Origin: Candidatus Rokuibacteriota bacterium
GTDB taxonomy: Bacteria > Methylomirabilota > Methylomirabilia > Rokubacteriales > CSP1-6
Direction of reading: 5' to 3'
DNA length: 64,000 nt
Assembly (NCBI GenBank): GCA_003220495.1
Contig: QHSP01000032.1
Coordinates: forward strand, 1-64,000
Shown here: positions 1 through 9,011 of the stretch, piece after piece
Layout of the letters: the number at the start of each line of letters is the position of its first letter
How positions within the stretch are numbered: position 1 is the first letter of the stretch
Notes under the pieces: generated by a model
What the model saw: the letters and a program-made list of their open reading frames with translations, nothing else
Databases searched by the model: none
Told to the model about the DNA's origin: nothing
Position numbers and translations under genes: made by a program

Positions 1-95
1 CGATCGCGAAAGGCCGGGTCGAGATAGTGATCGTAGAGGTCCGAGGGCTCGATCACGTGAAGATCGCTGTCGAGGACACGGAAGCCGGCTTTCAT
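1..95 (-). CDS. Amidohydrolase family protein (5' end only)
   Basis: Only about 31 codons are visible because the gene runs off the window edge. The readable N-terminus is MKAGFRVLDSDLHVIEP, followed by a Tyr/Asp-rich stretch. The D-x-D-x-H-V-x-E-P signature at residues 9-17 is the first metal-binding strand of the Amidohydrolase_2 (PF04909) superfamily, metal-dependent TIM-barrel hydrolases or decarboxylases. The ATG at 95-93 overlaps the TGA of the upstream M20 peptidase gene (94-92), so the two are probably translationally coupled in one operon. The substrate cannot be told from this fragment. Confidence 0.75.
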   Translation of the reverse strand, partial: MKAGFRVLDSDLHVIEPSDLYDHYLDPAFRD

Positions 96-1513
96 TTCGC
101 TCTCCCCGTGTGGTCGGCGATGACCTGCGCGACGCACGCGGTCACCTTGGCGCCGGTCGGCAGGTGGAGGAACTCGTTCGGTCCGTGGGCGTTCGAGCCC
201 GGGCCCATCGCCCCGGTGATGAGGAACTGGGCCTGCGGGAAGCGCTCGCCGAGCATGCTCATGAACGGAATCGAGCCGCCGAGGCCCGCGAACATCGCGG
301 GCTTGCCGAAATAGCTGGCCGACGCGCGCTGGATCGACTCGAGCAGCTTCGGATCCGTCGCCAGCGCGTTCCAGCCGTTGCCGGCGTCGCCATAGGTGTC
401 GAGGGTGACGCGCGCGCCGTAGGGCGGATCGGCCTCGAGAATCTCCTTGAGCCGGCGTACCGCGCGGCCGGCCTCGCACGTCGGCGGCAGCCGGAGCGAG
501 AGCTTGAGCGATGTCTTCGGGCGGAGCACGTTGCCCCCGTCGGCGGGCAACGGAAGCCCGGCGGCGCCGGTGATCGCGAGCGCGGGCCGCCACGTGTTGT
601 TCAGGATCAGCTCGTAGGCATCGGTGCTGATCGGCCGACCGCCCGGCGGGAACGGAAAGCGATCGTAGATCTCGGTGCCGAGCACCTTCGCCACCTCGCG
701 CGCCTCGGCGATCCGCTCGCGTGGGATCTCGACGTGGAAGTCGCGCGGGAGGATCTCGCCCGTCCGCGAGTCCTCGATGCGATCGAGCAGCTGGCGCAGG
801 ACGCGGAAGCTCGAGGCCACGATGCCGCTGGCCGCGCCGGAGTGCACGCCCTCCGTGAGCACCTCGGCCGTGAGGACGCCGCCGACCACGCCGCGGAGCG
901 AGGTCGTGCCCCAGAGCTGCTCGTAGTTGCCGCAGCCCGAGTCGAGGCACACGACCAGGCTCGGCGTGCCGAGCTTCGCCTTGAGCGCGTCGACGTAGTA
1001 GGGCAGGTCCGCGCTCCCGCTCTCCTCGCACGCCTCGATGAGCACGACGCAGCGCGCGTGGCGCGCCCGCTGCTCCTGTAGCGCCTGGATCGCGGTGAGC
1101 GCGGCGAAGGTGGCGTAGCCGTCGTCGCCGACGCCGCGGCCGTAGAGCTTGTCGCCGCGGCGCACCGGCGTCCAGGGCCCGGTGCCCTCGGCCCAGCCGA
1201 CCATCTCCGGCTGCTTGTCCAGGTGGCCGTAGAGCAGCACCGTGTCGGCGCCGGTGCCGGGCGCTTCCATGAAGATCACGGGGGTGCGCCCCTCGAGCCG
1301 GACGACCTCGATGTGGAGTCCCTCGATCGGCCGCTCGCTGGCCCAGCCGCGCAAGAGCTCGACCGCACGGTCGATGTGGCCGTGCTCACGCCACTGAGCG
1401 TCGAACATCGGCGACTTTGCGGGAATCTTGACGTACTCGTGGAGGGTGGGAACGATGCTCTGATCCCAAGTCTTCTGGACGAAGTCGCGGATCTTACCGG
1501 AGTCGAGCGCCAT
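92..1513 (-). CDS. M20 family metallopeptidase (dipeptidase-like)
   Basis: This 473-residue protein is a di-zinc M20 peptidase of the CNDP/ArgE-DapE clan, a cytosolic hydrolase of dipeptides or N-acyl amino acids. The conserved ligands are visible: GHLD at residues 96-99 (H97, D99), GVGDDG around D130, the catalytic Glu pair in ACEESGS (E163/E164), a further Asp in CLDSG, and a C-terminal NAHGPNEF motif carrying the last His. Length matches full M20 enzymes with the inserted dimerisation domain between roughly residues 205 and 400. It starts 9 nt after a small zinc-ribbon gene and overlaps the amidohydrolase start by ATGA, so the three form an operon. Substrate is not assignable; a carnosinase-like dipeptidase is most likely. 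Confidence 0.9.
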   Translation of the reverse strand: MALDSGKIRDFVQKTWDQSIVPTLHEYVKIPAKSPMFDAQWREHGHIDRAVELLRGWASERPIEGLHIEVVRLEGRTPVIFMEAPGTGADTVLLYGHLDKQPEMVGWAEGTGPWTPVRRGDKLYGRGVGDDGYATFAALTAIQALQEQRARHARCVVLIEACEESGSADLPYYVDALKAKLGTPSLVVCLDSGCGNYEQLWGTTSLRGVVGGVLTAEVLTEGVHSGAASGIVASSFRVLRQLLDRIEDSRTGEILPRDFHVEIPRERIAEAREVAKVLGTEIYDRFPFPPGGRPISTDAYELILNNTWRPALAITGAAGLPLPADGGNVLRPKTSLKLSLRLPPTCEAGRAVRRLKEILEADPPYGARVTLDTYGDAGNGWNALATDPKLLESIQRASASYFGKPAMFAGLGGSIPFMSMLGERFPQAQFLITGAMGPGSNAHGPNEFLHLPTGAKVTACVAQVIADHTGRAK

Positions 1514-1522
1514 CGGCGGTCC

Positions 1523-1798
1523 TCAGGAGGCGATGCGGAGGCCGGAACGAATCTCCCAGAGCTCCTGAAGCTCGAGCGGCGCGTCGGCGATCCGCGCGAG
1601 CTTGCCGCAGAGGCGACAGTGGATGAACGCCGGCTCGCGGCCGACGTACGTGCTGTCGCACTTGGGGCACCGAGCCTGGGGCGCGGCGAGAAATCGCTTG
1701 GCCGTCCGCTGCAGGGTGTGCTCGGGAGTGATACGGATGACGGTGGCGGGGACGGTCTCGACTTTCCGTTTCACGCGTTTCGCTTTAGCCAGCTTCAT
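1523..1798 (-). CDS. Small zinc-ribbon protein
   Basis: A 91-residue protein with a strongly basic N-terminus (many Lys/Arg in the first 17 residues) and one zinc ribbon formed by CPKC and CRLC pairs 14-17 residues apart. No catalytic domain is present; the ribbon may bind nucleic acid or a partner protein, but no function is assigned. It is the first gene of the minus-strand operon with the M20 peptidase. A TACAAT hexamer on the minus strand (1815-1810), 11 nt before the ATG, may be its promoter and lies back to back with that of the LLM oxidoreductase in a 33-bp divergent spacer. Confidence 0.7.
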   Translation of the reverse strand: MKLAKAKRVKRKVETVPATVIRITPEHTLQRTAKRFLAAPQARCPKCDSTYVGREPAFIHCRLCGKLARIADAPLELQELWEIRSGLRIAS

Positions 1799-1831
1799 GG
1801 GCGAAGGTCATTGTAGCGTATCTTTGGCCGA

Positions 1832-2866
1832 ATGAGGGTCGGCGTAGTCCTGGACGGGCGGCGGTCGGCCGCCGAGATCGCCGAGCTCGCGGGCCTGGCC
1901 GAGACACACGGGTTTTCCCACGTATGGCTCTCGGGCGGCGCCCGAACGAAGGACCATTTCGTGCGCCTGGCGCTGGCGGCCGCCGCGACGCGGCGGATCC
2001 GGCTCGGCCCGATCGCGGTGAGCCCGTTCGAGATGCATCCCGTGCACATCGGCCTGGCGCTCCTGACGCTCGACGAGATCGCGCCGGGCCGCGCGTGTCT
2101 GGTGCTCGGCGCCGGCGGCGACCTGGCGGCGACGCTCGAGCCGCCGGCGCGCGGCCGTGTGGACGCGGTCGAAGAATGCCTCGACATTCTTCGCGCCCAG
2201 GCCGCGGGTGGCGAGATCAACTACGCCGGTGCGCACTATCGCGTGACCGGACTCTTCTCGCCGTGGAGCCGCGTCGCGATGGATCGGCTCTATCTCGGCG
2301 CCAATCGCCCGCGGATGCTGCGGCTCGGCGCGCGCAAGGCCGACGGCGTGATGGTGACCGACATGCCGCTCGCCTACCTCGGCGGGCTCATCGCGCGGAT
2401 CCGCGCCGAGCTCGCCGCGGCCCGGCGAGAGCCGAGCGCGTTCGTGCTGAGCAACTGGTTCGTGTGGAACGTCCAGGAAACACGCGCGGAAGCCGAGCGC
2501 CTGGCCCGCCGCCAGCTCGCGTTTCGCCTCTATTACATCCGCGACGTCGCGTCCTCGATCGGCCTCGGCGAGGCGGAGGCCCGCGAGCTTGCGGAAAAGC
2601 AGCCCCAGATGCTGCGCGCGATCTTCAGTGGCGGGGAGCCGTGGGCGCCGGCGCCGCCCGTCGCCGAGCGCCTGATCGAGCATTTGACCTTGACCTCCGA
2701 TCGCCGGGGCCTCGAGGGGTGCGTCGGGCGCCTCCTGGAGTTCGAGCGGCTGGGACTCACGGAGATCGCGCTGGCTCCGCACGGCGACCCCGCCGCCGCG
2801 ATCGAGCTGATCGGCTCCGCCGTGATCCCCACGGTCGACCGCGAGCGAGCTTCCCGCGTTCCGTGA
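1832..2866 (+). CDS. LLM class flavin-dependent oxidoreductase
   Basis: A 344-residue luciferase-like monooxygenase/F420-dependent reductase-type TIM barrel. Family signs are the N-terminal strand MRVGVVLDGR, the early helix AELAGLAETHGFSHVWLS, the segment RRIRLGPIAVSPFEMHPV, and GRACLVLGAGG before helix 4. These proteins use FMN or F420 for oxidation or reduction of small organics; cofactor and substrate cannot be deduced here. The ATG is preceded at 7 nt by TATCTT (1819-1824) with no purine-rich ribosome site, which suggests a leaderless transcript. It is followed 68 nt later by a VOC gene on the same strand. Confidence 0.85.
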   Translation: MRVGVVLDGRRSAAEIAELAGLAETHGFSHVWLSGGARTKDHFVRLALAAAATRRIRLGPIAVSPFEMHPVHIGLALLTLDEIAPGRACLVLGAGGDLAATLEPPARGRVDAVEECLDILRAQAAGGEINYAGAHYRVTGLFSPWSRVAMDRLYLGANRPRMLRLGARKADGVMVTDMPLAYLGGLIARIRAELAAARREPSAFVLSNWFVWNVQETRAEAERLARRQLAFRLYYIRDVASSIGLGEAEARELAEKQPQMLRAIFSGGEPWAPAPPVAERLIEHLTLTSDRRGLEGCVGRLLEFERLGLTEIALAPHGDPAAAIELIGSAVIPTVDRERASRVP

Positions 2867-2934
2867 CTGGCGGCCCGCGCATGGCGTATCCTGTCGTCGC
2901 CCGTCCGGTGCCAGGGGGGCCCAACGGAGGACGC

Positions 2935-3306
2935 ATGATCAAGCTCGACCACCTGACGATCGCGGTGACCGACTGCGAGAAGTCGCGCAACTGGTACATC
3001 GAGACACTCGGGCTCAAGCTCGAGTTCGAGATTCCAGAGCGGCGCACCTCGGCCGTGCAGGACGAGTTCGGCTTCACGCTGTTCCTCGCCGAGACGCCCG
3101 GGGGCCCGGGGCGGCCAAGCTGCGTTCTGACGTTCCAGGTCAGCGACGTCGAGGCCAAGCATCGCCAGCTGGTGGCCGCCGGCGTGCAGTTCGTCCATCC
3201 GCCGCAGAAGACGTTCTGGGGCTACGGGGCCGATCTGAAGGATCCCGACGGCTATCACATCTGGTTGTGGGATGAGAAGACGATGCGGGAGAAGGGCGAG
3301 GTGTGA
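2935..3306 (+). CDS. VOC family protein (glyoxalase/dioxygenase fold)
   Basis: A 123-residue single-chain vicinal-oxygen-chelate protein with two beta-alpha-beta-beta-beta modules. Visible signs are KLDHLTIAVTD at the N-terminus (the first metal His), ETLGLKLEFE, and the C-terminal DPDGYHIWLWDE typical of the second module. Such proteins isomerise, cleave or sequester small metabolites with a divalent metal; the substrate is unknown. The start at 2935 is chosen because GGAGG sits 5 nt upstream; an in-frame ATG at 2881 would add 18 residues with no recognisable homology. Its TGA overlaps the GTG of the methyltransferase gene (GTGTGA). Confidence 0.85.
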   Translation: MIKLDHLTIAVTDCEKSRNWYIETLGLKLEFEIPERRTSAVQDEFGFTLFLAETPGGPGRPSCVLTFQVSDVEAKHRQLVAAGVQFVHPPQKTFWGYGADLKDPDGYHIWLWDEKTMREKGEV

Positions 3307-3983
3307 GCGCCGAGCCGGTCGCGTCGCGCTGGGACTCCGAGTACCGCGCGGGCCGTTATGTCGCGGAGCGCCCGCTACCGTTCGTCGACCAGATCCTCTC
3401 CACGTTGCGAGCCCGCCCTGGCGCGATGGCCGGTGTCGGGCTCTACGTCGGCTGCGGCAACGGCCGCAACTACGTGCCGCTCGTTGACGCCGGGCTCGAC
3501 CTTCACGGGATCGACGTGTCGCGAGAGGCGCTCGATCAGCTCATCGCGCGCCGCGCCGCCCTGACGCCACGGCTCGCGTGCGTGGATTTTCGAGCGCTCG
3601 AGATCACGTCGCGCTACGACTATCTCATCGCGATTCAAGTCTTCCAGCACGGCGCGCAGATCGACGCGCACGAGTACTTCGCGCGGACCGCCGCGGTGCT
3701 GAAGGCGGGCGGGCTCTTCTTCCTGCGCGTGAACTCGGCGTCGACCGCGGTCTATCTTCGGCACACGATCGTGGATCGCAACGACTTCGGAGGGCTGACG
3801 GTCCGCTACGACGAAGGGCCGAAGAGCGGGCTCTGCGTCCACTTCTACTCGCGCGAAGAGCTCGTCGAGCTGGCGGGCGATCGGTTCCGTCTCCTGGTCG
3901 GGCCACGCGAGGACGTGACCCTACGAACGCCGCCGAAGACGGGCAGCTGGTCGCAGTGGGAAGCGGTCTGGCAGAAGACCTAG
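3303..3983 (+). CDS. Class I SAM-dependent methyltransferase
   Basis: A 226-residue Rossmann-fold methyltransferase. SAM motif I is LYVGCGNGRN (about residues 46-55), motif II ends in the acidic GIDVSREAL, and a motif IV-like strand is YDYLIAIQVFQH. The C-terminal half carries KAGGLFFLRV (motif VI) and an aromatic tail. The acceptor is unknown; small-molecule enzymes of this size include thiopurine/tellurite-type and ubiquinone-type methyltransferases. The GTG start overlaps the VOC stop codon, so the two genes are translationally coupled. Transcription here meets a minus-strand terminator just beyond the stop. Confidence 0.85.
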   Translation: MSAEPVASRWDSEYRAGRYVAERPLPFVDQILSTLRARPGAMAGVGLYVGCGNGRNYVPLVDAGLDLHGIDVSREALDQLIARRAALTPRLACVDFRALEITSRYDYLIAIQVFQHGAQIDAHEYFARTAAVLKAGGLFFLRVNSASTAVYLRHTIVDRNDFGGLTVRYDEGPKSGLCVHFYSREELVELAGDRFRLLVGPREDVTLRTPPKTGSWSQWEAVWQKT

Positions 3984-3987
3984 CGAG

Positions 3988-4024
3988 ACAAAAAACTGAG
4001 GCCACGCCGCCAGCCGGCGTGGCC
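3988..4024 (-). terminator. Intrinsic terminator of the DUF1344-type gene
   Basis: A perfect 10-bp stem (4000-4009 with 4015-4024, GGCCACGCCG/CGGCGTGGCC) with a 5-nt loop is followed, on the minus strand, by TCAG and a run of six T (3995-3990). Polarity fits the minus-strand gene ending at 4053; the plus strand has no T run after the stem. Confidence 0.8.
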
Positions 4025-4052
4025 CCGGTGCTGCGATCGACCGTGGTCTGAG

Positions 4053-4349
4053 TTAGTCCCCGGCCTGAATCGACTTCAGCGGGTCGGTGCTGCCGTCCAG
4101 GCCAACACGGGGATGCAGCTCGATGACGACCTTCTTGTCACCCTTCGACTCGTACGCCGCCTCGACGTAGCTACCGGGCGACACGGTGGCTTCCTGGCCC
4201 TCGGTGACCCAGAGGCGCGTGCCGTCCTCCAGGACGATCGTATGGTTCCTGGTGTCCATCGACCGGATCGTTCCCTGCATCTCCGCGGCCGCCGCGGTGA
4301 GCGAAAGGCCGAGCGTCAGTGCCAGCGCCAATCCCAACGTCTTCCTCAT
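4053..4349 (-). CDS. Small secreted DUF1344-type protein
   Basis: A 98-residue protein with a Sec signal peptide (MRKTLGLALALTLGLSL, cleavage near AAAA-E) and a small beta-barrel-like domain of the type annotated DUF1344: GTIRSMDTRNHTIVLEDG, then VTEGQ, then SYVEAAYE. It is likely periplasmic; function is unknown. The ATG at 4349 is chosen because AAGGAG lies about 9 nt upstream; a longer frame would need a TTG. It has its own sigma-54-type promoter (4389-4404), two tandem dyads further upstream and a terminator downstream, and it lies directly after an operon encoding a sigma-54 activator. This makes it a likely target of that activator. Confidence 0.8.
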   Translation of the reverse strand: MRKTLGLALALTLGLSLTAAAAEMQGTIRSMDTRNHTIVLEDGTRLWVTEGQEATVSPGSYVEAAYESKGDKKVVIELHPRVGLDGSTDPLKSIQAGD

Positions 4350-4388
4350 CAGTGATCTCCTTCGCAAAATGGGTCACCTAGAGGTAAG

Positions 4389-4404
4389 GCAATTGGCGTG
4401 CCGG
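4389..4404 (-). promoter_or_regulatory. Sigma-54 (-24/-12) promoter
   Basis: On the minus strand the sequence reads GGCACG, CCAA, TTGCC, with the -24 GG (4402-4401) and -12 GC (4390-4389) separated by exactly 10 nt. It matches the RpoN consensus TGGCACG-N4-TTGC except for the first T. Expected transcription start is near 4378, about 29 nt before the ATG of the DUF1344-type gene. Confidence 0.8.
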
Positions 4405-4475
4405 ATCGAGATGATCCCGATGCGTCGATTCCGCGTGGACTTGGCCGCCACCCGCGCGTTTTCAGGGGCCGATTC

Positions 4476-4511
4476 ACCGTGGCAGAATGCCACACCGTGG
4501 CGAAGCGCCAC
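4476..4511. promoter_or_regulatory. Tandem dyads, candidate enhancer for the NtrC-type regulator
   Basis: Two 15-bp dyads, GTGGCA-GAA-TGCCAC (4479-4493) and GTGGCG-AAG-CGCCAC (4497-4511), lie 18 bp apart centre to centre inside a near-perfect 18-bp direct repeat starting CACCGTGGC. Their centres are about 108 and 126 nt upstream of the predicted sigma-54 start, the usual location for activator binding sites. Assignment to the adjacent regulator is inference. Confidence 0.65.
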
Positions 4512-4523
4512 AGCGCGCCGGTC

Positions 4524-5263
4524 TCAACGGGGCCGGTAGCTGTTCAATCCAGAATCCACGAGGAACCGGGCGATCAGGGGCGCCGGAATGACCGTCGTCT
4601 CGCCCGCCACCGGCACCTCGAGCACTCGCTCCTTCATCTCCGGAATCGCCACCTTCGCCGTGCGGTAGCTCTCGACGATCGCGACCAGCTCGCCGGTCTG
4701 CGCGTCGAAGACGCCGCCGCCGCTCGATCCGTAGCTCACCGTGGCGCTCACCATCCGCGGCGGTCCGGCCACCGGAAGCTCCCCCGCGGGCGCGTCGATC
4801 TGGCTGACGACGCCTCGCACCACGGTGAACCGCTGACCCCACGGGAACGAGACGAGGAGGATTTCGTCGCCGAGCGTCGTGGCCATCTTCAGACGGGCCG
4901 GGGCGACGTCGGCATATTCGGTCTCGATGATGGCGAGGTCCCGGTCGCCGCTCACGAACGCGATCGTCGCCGGCGCCATACTGGTCTGGCCCGCCAGGCG
5001 CACGTACAGCTGCTGCGGGCGAGAGGGCTCGAGGAAATGCCGGGCGGTGGCGATCCACATGCGCCGCGACGCGAAATGCGTCGCGACGACAACGCCGGAC
5101 GCCGCGCGGCTGACGCCGGACTCGTGCTCGGACTTGAGCTGCACCGTCGAGGCGAGGATGCCTCGGATCAGGTCGCCGCGATCGGGGGGGCGGTCCGGGG
5201 GTCTGGGCGGAGAGGCGCAACCGGCTCCCGCGAGGACGAGCCCAGCCAGCGCGAGCGTGTATC

Positions 5264-5267
<4 letters not shown>
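4524..5267 (-). CDS. Trypsin-like serine protease lipoprotein
   Basis: A 247-residue protein with a lipoprotein signal (LAGLVLAGAGC, Cys17), so probably tethered to a membrane on its periplasmic side. A chymotrypsin-fold (S1C/HtrA-like) triad can be read: His in TARHFL, Asp in GDRDLAI, Ser in YGSSGGGV. No PDZ domain follows, so it is shorter than DegP/HtrA. Start is GTG at 5267, overlapping the TGA of the response-regulator gene (GTGA). As third gene of the kinase/regulator operon it may generate or relay an envelope signal; that role is inference. Confidence 0.85.
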
Positions 5268-6624
<1,357 letters not shown>

Positions 6625-6628
<4 letters not shown>

Positions 6629-8154
6629 CCTTCGGCCCTCAAGGGCGGAAGGCAGACGCGGAAGACGCTGCCGCTGCCCTGGTCGCTGTCGACCTCGATC
6701 CGGCCCTTGTGCTCGCGCACGATCTCGGCGGTGATGAAGAGGCCGAGCCCGGTACCGTGTCCGCCTTCCTTCGTCGAGAAGAACGGCTCGAAGATGTGCT
6801 TGCGGTCGGCCGGCGAGATGCCGAGACCCGTGTCGGCGATCGCGATCTCGACTTCGTCCTGGCCCGGCCGGCTCCGGGTCGTCATCTCGACGCGCCCGTC
6901 GTGCGGGGTGGCGTCGATCGCGTTGGTGAGGAGGTTGAGAATCACCTGCTGAAGCTGGTCGCGCTGGCCGAGGACCGTGGGCAGCCCGGGCTCGGTCCGG
7001 ACCTCGAGGGTGAGCCGGGCGCGCGCGAGCCCCGGGCGGACCAGCTCGGCCGTGTCCCGAGCCAGCGCGTTGAGGTCGACCGCCGTCGGCTCGCTGGGCA
7101 CGCGCCGTGTGGCGTCGAGGAGCCGGCTGATGATCTCGATGACGCGCGCCACCTGGGTCTCGATGACGCCGAGACGCCGCGTGACGTCCTCGGACACGAG
7201 GGCCGGCGGCAGGTCCTTGCGGAGCAGCTCCAGATGTCCCGCGACAGAATGCAGCGGCGTGCCGACCTCGTGGGCGACTTCGGCCATGACCCGCCCCGAG
7301 AGCGCCAGCCGCTCGGCGTGGCTCAGCCGCCGCTGCATCTCGTAGAGCAGCACGTTCAGCTGCTCCACCTGGCGGACCCGGTGGTCGAGCTCGCCGGTCG
7401 CTTCGGCGATCCGCGTCCGGAGCTCCTCGCTGAACCGCTCGATGCGCGCCACCATTTCGTTGAAGTGCTTGGCGAGCACACCGAACTCGTCCGTGGTCGT
7501 TACCGCGACCGGAGCGGGCGCTCCGTCGTCCGCGGCCGCGGAGATCGCGTCCATGAAGCGCCGGATCGGGCGGTCCACGACGAACTGGATGGCGCCGGTC
7601 ATCAGGACGCCCATCAGCACCAGCGACGCGCCGGCGAGGGTGAGCGCCCAGAACTGGATCCGTCCGATCAGCTCGTCGGAGCGCTGCGCGGAGAACTTCA
7701 CGGCGACCGCTCCCGCCACCGCGCCCTCGAGCGTGATCGGGGCCATCACCTCCCAGTGATGCGCCGTTCCCCTGCTGACGGCTCGCGAGATGACGCGACC
7801 ACGCTGGACATCCTCGGCGTCGCTCCAGTTGAACGACAGCTGGCTTCGCGGCTCGTTCGACGCGACGAGCGTCATCCCGTCCGCGTCGAAGGTGAGGACG
7901 TCGAGCTGGAGCACGCTGGTACGAATCTCGAGCAGGCGCACGATGAGCTGGTGGAGCGCCGGACCGCTTTCGAGCTCGCGGCCGCGCCCGATGGCGGCCG
8001 CCACCTCACGCGCGTAGACGATCGCGCGATTTTGCAGATCCTCCTCGATCGCGCGCCGGGCGAGGCCGAGGCTGACCCAGGTGAACCCCGAGGAGACGGC
8101 GAGGATGACCAGGGTGCTGAAGAGGGTGAGCTTGTGGCGGACGCTGAGGCGCAA
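6625..8154 (-). CDS. Sensor histidine kinase
   Basis: A 509-residue membrane kinase. Two transmembrane segments (about 9-32 and 167-193) flank a periplasmic sensor of about 135 residues; a HAMP region (about 190-250) and coiled coil follow. HisKA contains the phosphorylation site H295 in [10 protein letters not shown]. The HATPase domain has the N box [10 protein letters not shown]1 DTGLGIS, F box FEPFFSTK and G2 GHGTGLGL. The start is TTG at 8154 with GAGGGG upstream. It forms a coupled operon with the NtrC-type regulator and the protease lipoprotein. The stimulus is unknown; the sensor region has no recognisable fold. Confidence 0.95.
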
Positions 8155-8332
8155 ACGGCCCCTCGCCCGTCAGCCTACGGCGACGATCAGGCGCTCTCCG
8201 CGGCAGCCGTGGAGCGACGGGGAATCGGGGATCACAGCCCGGGACGGTAGCACGCCCCGCCGGCGCTCGGCAACGCGGCCCCCGGGATGCGCCATCTCCC
8301 TGGTAAAATCGAAACACCAGGAGGACGCGACC

Positions 8333-9001
8333 ATGTGGGGTTCCCGAGCGAAGCTGGCGATGCCGTCGAAGGACAAGGCGCTTCCGGGCCGGACCGAGCG
8401 CATGCGGGTGCCCGCCGCGCATTTCGTGAATCGTCGTCCGCTGACGGCGCCGTTTCCCGCCGGGCTCGAGACGGCCATGTTCGGCCTGGGCTGCTTCTGG
8501 GGCGCCGAGCGCAAGTTCTGGGAGGCGCCGGGCGTGTTCACGACGGCGGTCGGCTACGCCGCCGGCTTCACCCCAAATCCGACCTATGAAGAGGTGTGCA
8601 GCGGTCTCACCGGCCACAACGAGGTCGTGCTGGTGGTCTTCGATCCCAAGCGCATCAGCTACGACGGCATCCTCAAAGGCTTCTGGGAAAGCCACGATCC
8701 GACCCAGGGGATGCGTCAGGGCAACGACGTGGGCACACAGTATCGCTCGGGGATCTACGTCTACACGTCGGAGCAGCGCCGCCGGGCCGAGGCGTCGCGC
8801 GACGCGTATCAGAGCCTGCTGGCGAAAGCCGGCTACGGGCCGATCACCACGGAGATCCTCGAGGCGCCGGAGTTCTACTACGCCGAGGACTATCACCAGC
8901 AGTATCTCGCCAAGAACCCCGGCGGCTACTGCGGGTTGGGCGGCACCGGCGTCGCGTGTCCGACCGGGCTCGCCGAGGCCGCGAGCCGCGGCGCGTCCTA
9001 G
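8333..9001 (+). CDS. msrA: Peptide-methionine (S)-S-oxide reductase MsrA
   Basis: A 222-residue thiol enzyme that reduces methionine-S-sulfoxide in proteins. The catalytic motif GCFWG (about residues 51-55) contains the nucleophilic Cys; the family segments [24 protein letters not shown] and the C-terminal YHQQYL are all present. [13 protein letters not shown] near the end offers candidate resolving cysteines. The ATG is preceded by AGGAGG about 10 nt upstream, so this gene is leadered. No MsrB is fused or adjacent. It faces the convergent molybdenum hydroxylase gene with a gap of only 10 nt. Confidence 0.95.
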   Translation: MWGSRAKLAMPSKDKALPGRTERMRVPAAHFVNRRPLTAPFPAGLETAMFGLGCFWGAERKFWEAPGVFTTAVGYAAGFTPNPTYEEVCSGLTGHNEVVLVVFDPKRISYDGILKGFWESHDPTQGMRQGNDVGTQYRSGIYVYTSEQRRRAEASRDAYQSLLAKAGYGPITTEILEAPEFYYAEDYHQQYLAKNPGGYCGLGGTGVACPTGLAEAASRGAS

Positions 9002-9011
9002 CCCGCGCTCG

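Noticed and set aside
27-314. Open frame on the plus strand at the left edge resembling a short VOC-like N-terminus (LDHVKIAVED)
   Set aside because: It overlaps the amidohydrolase start and M20 end on the other strand, both with solid motifs; the resemblance stops after about 15 residues.
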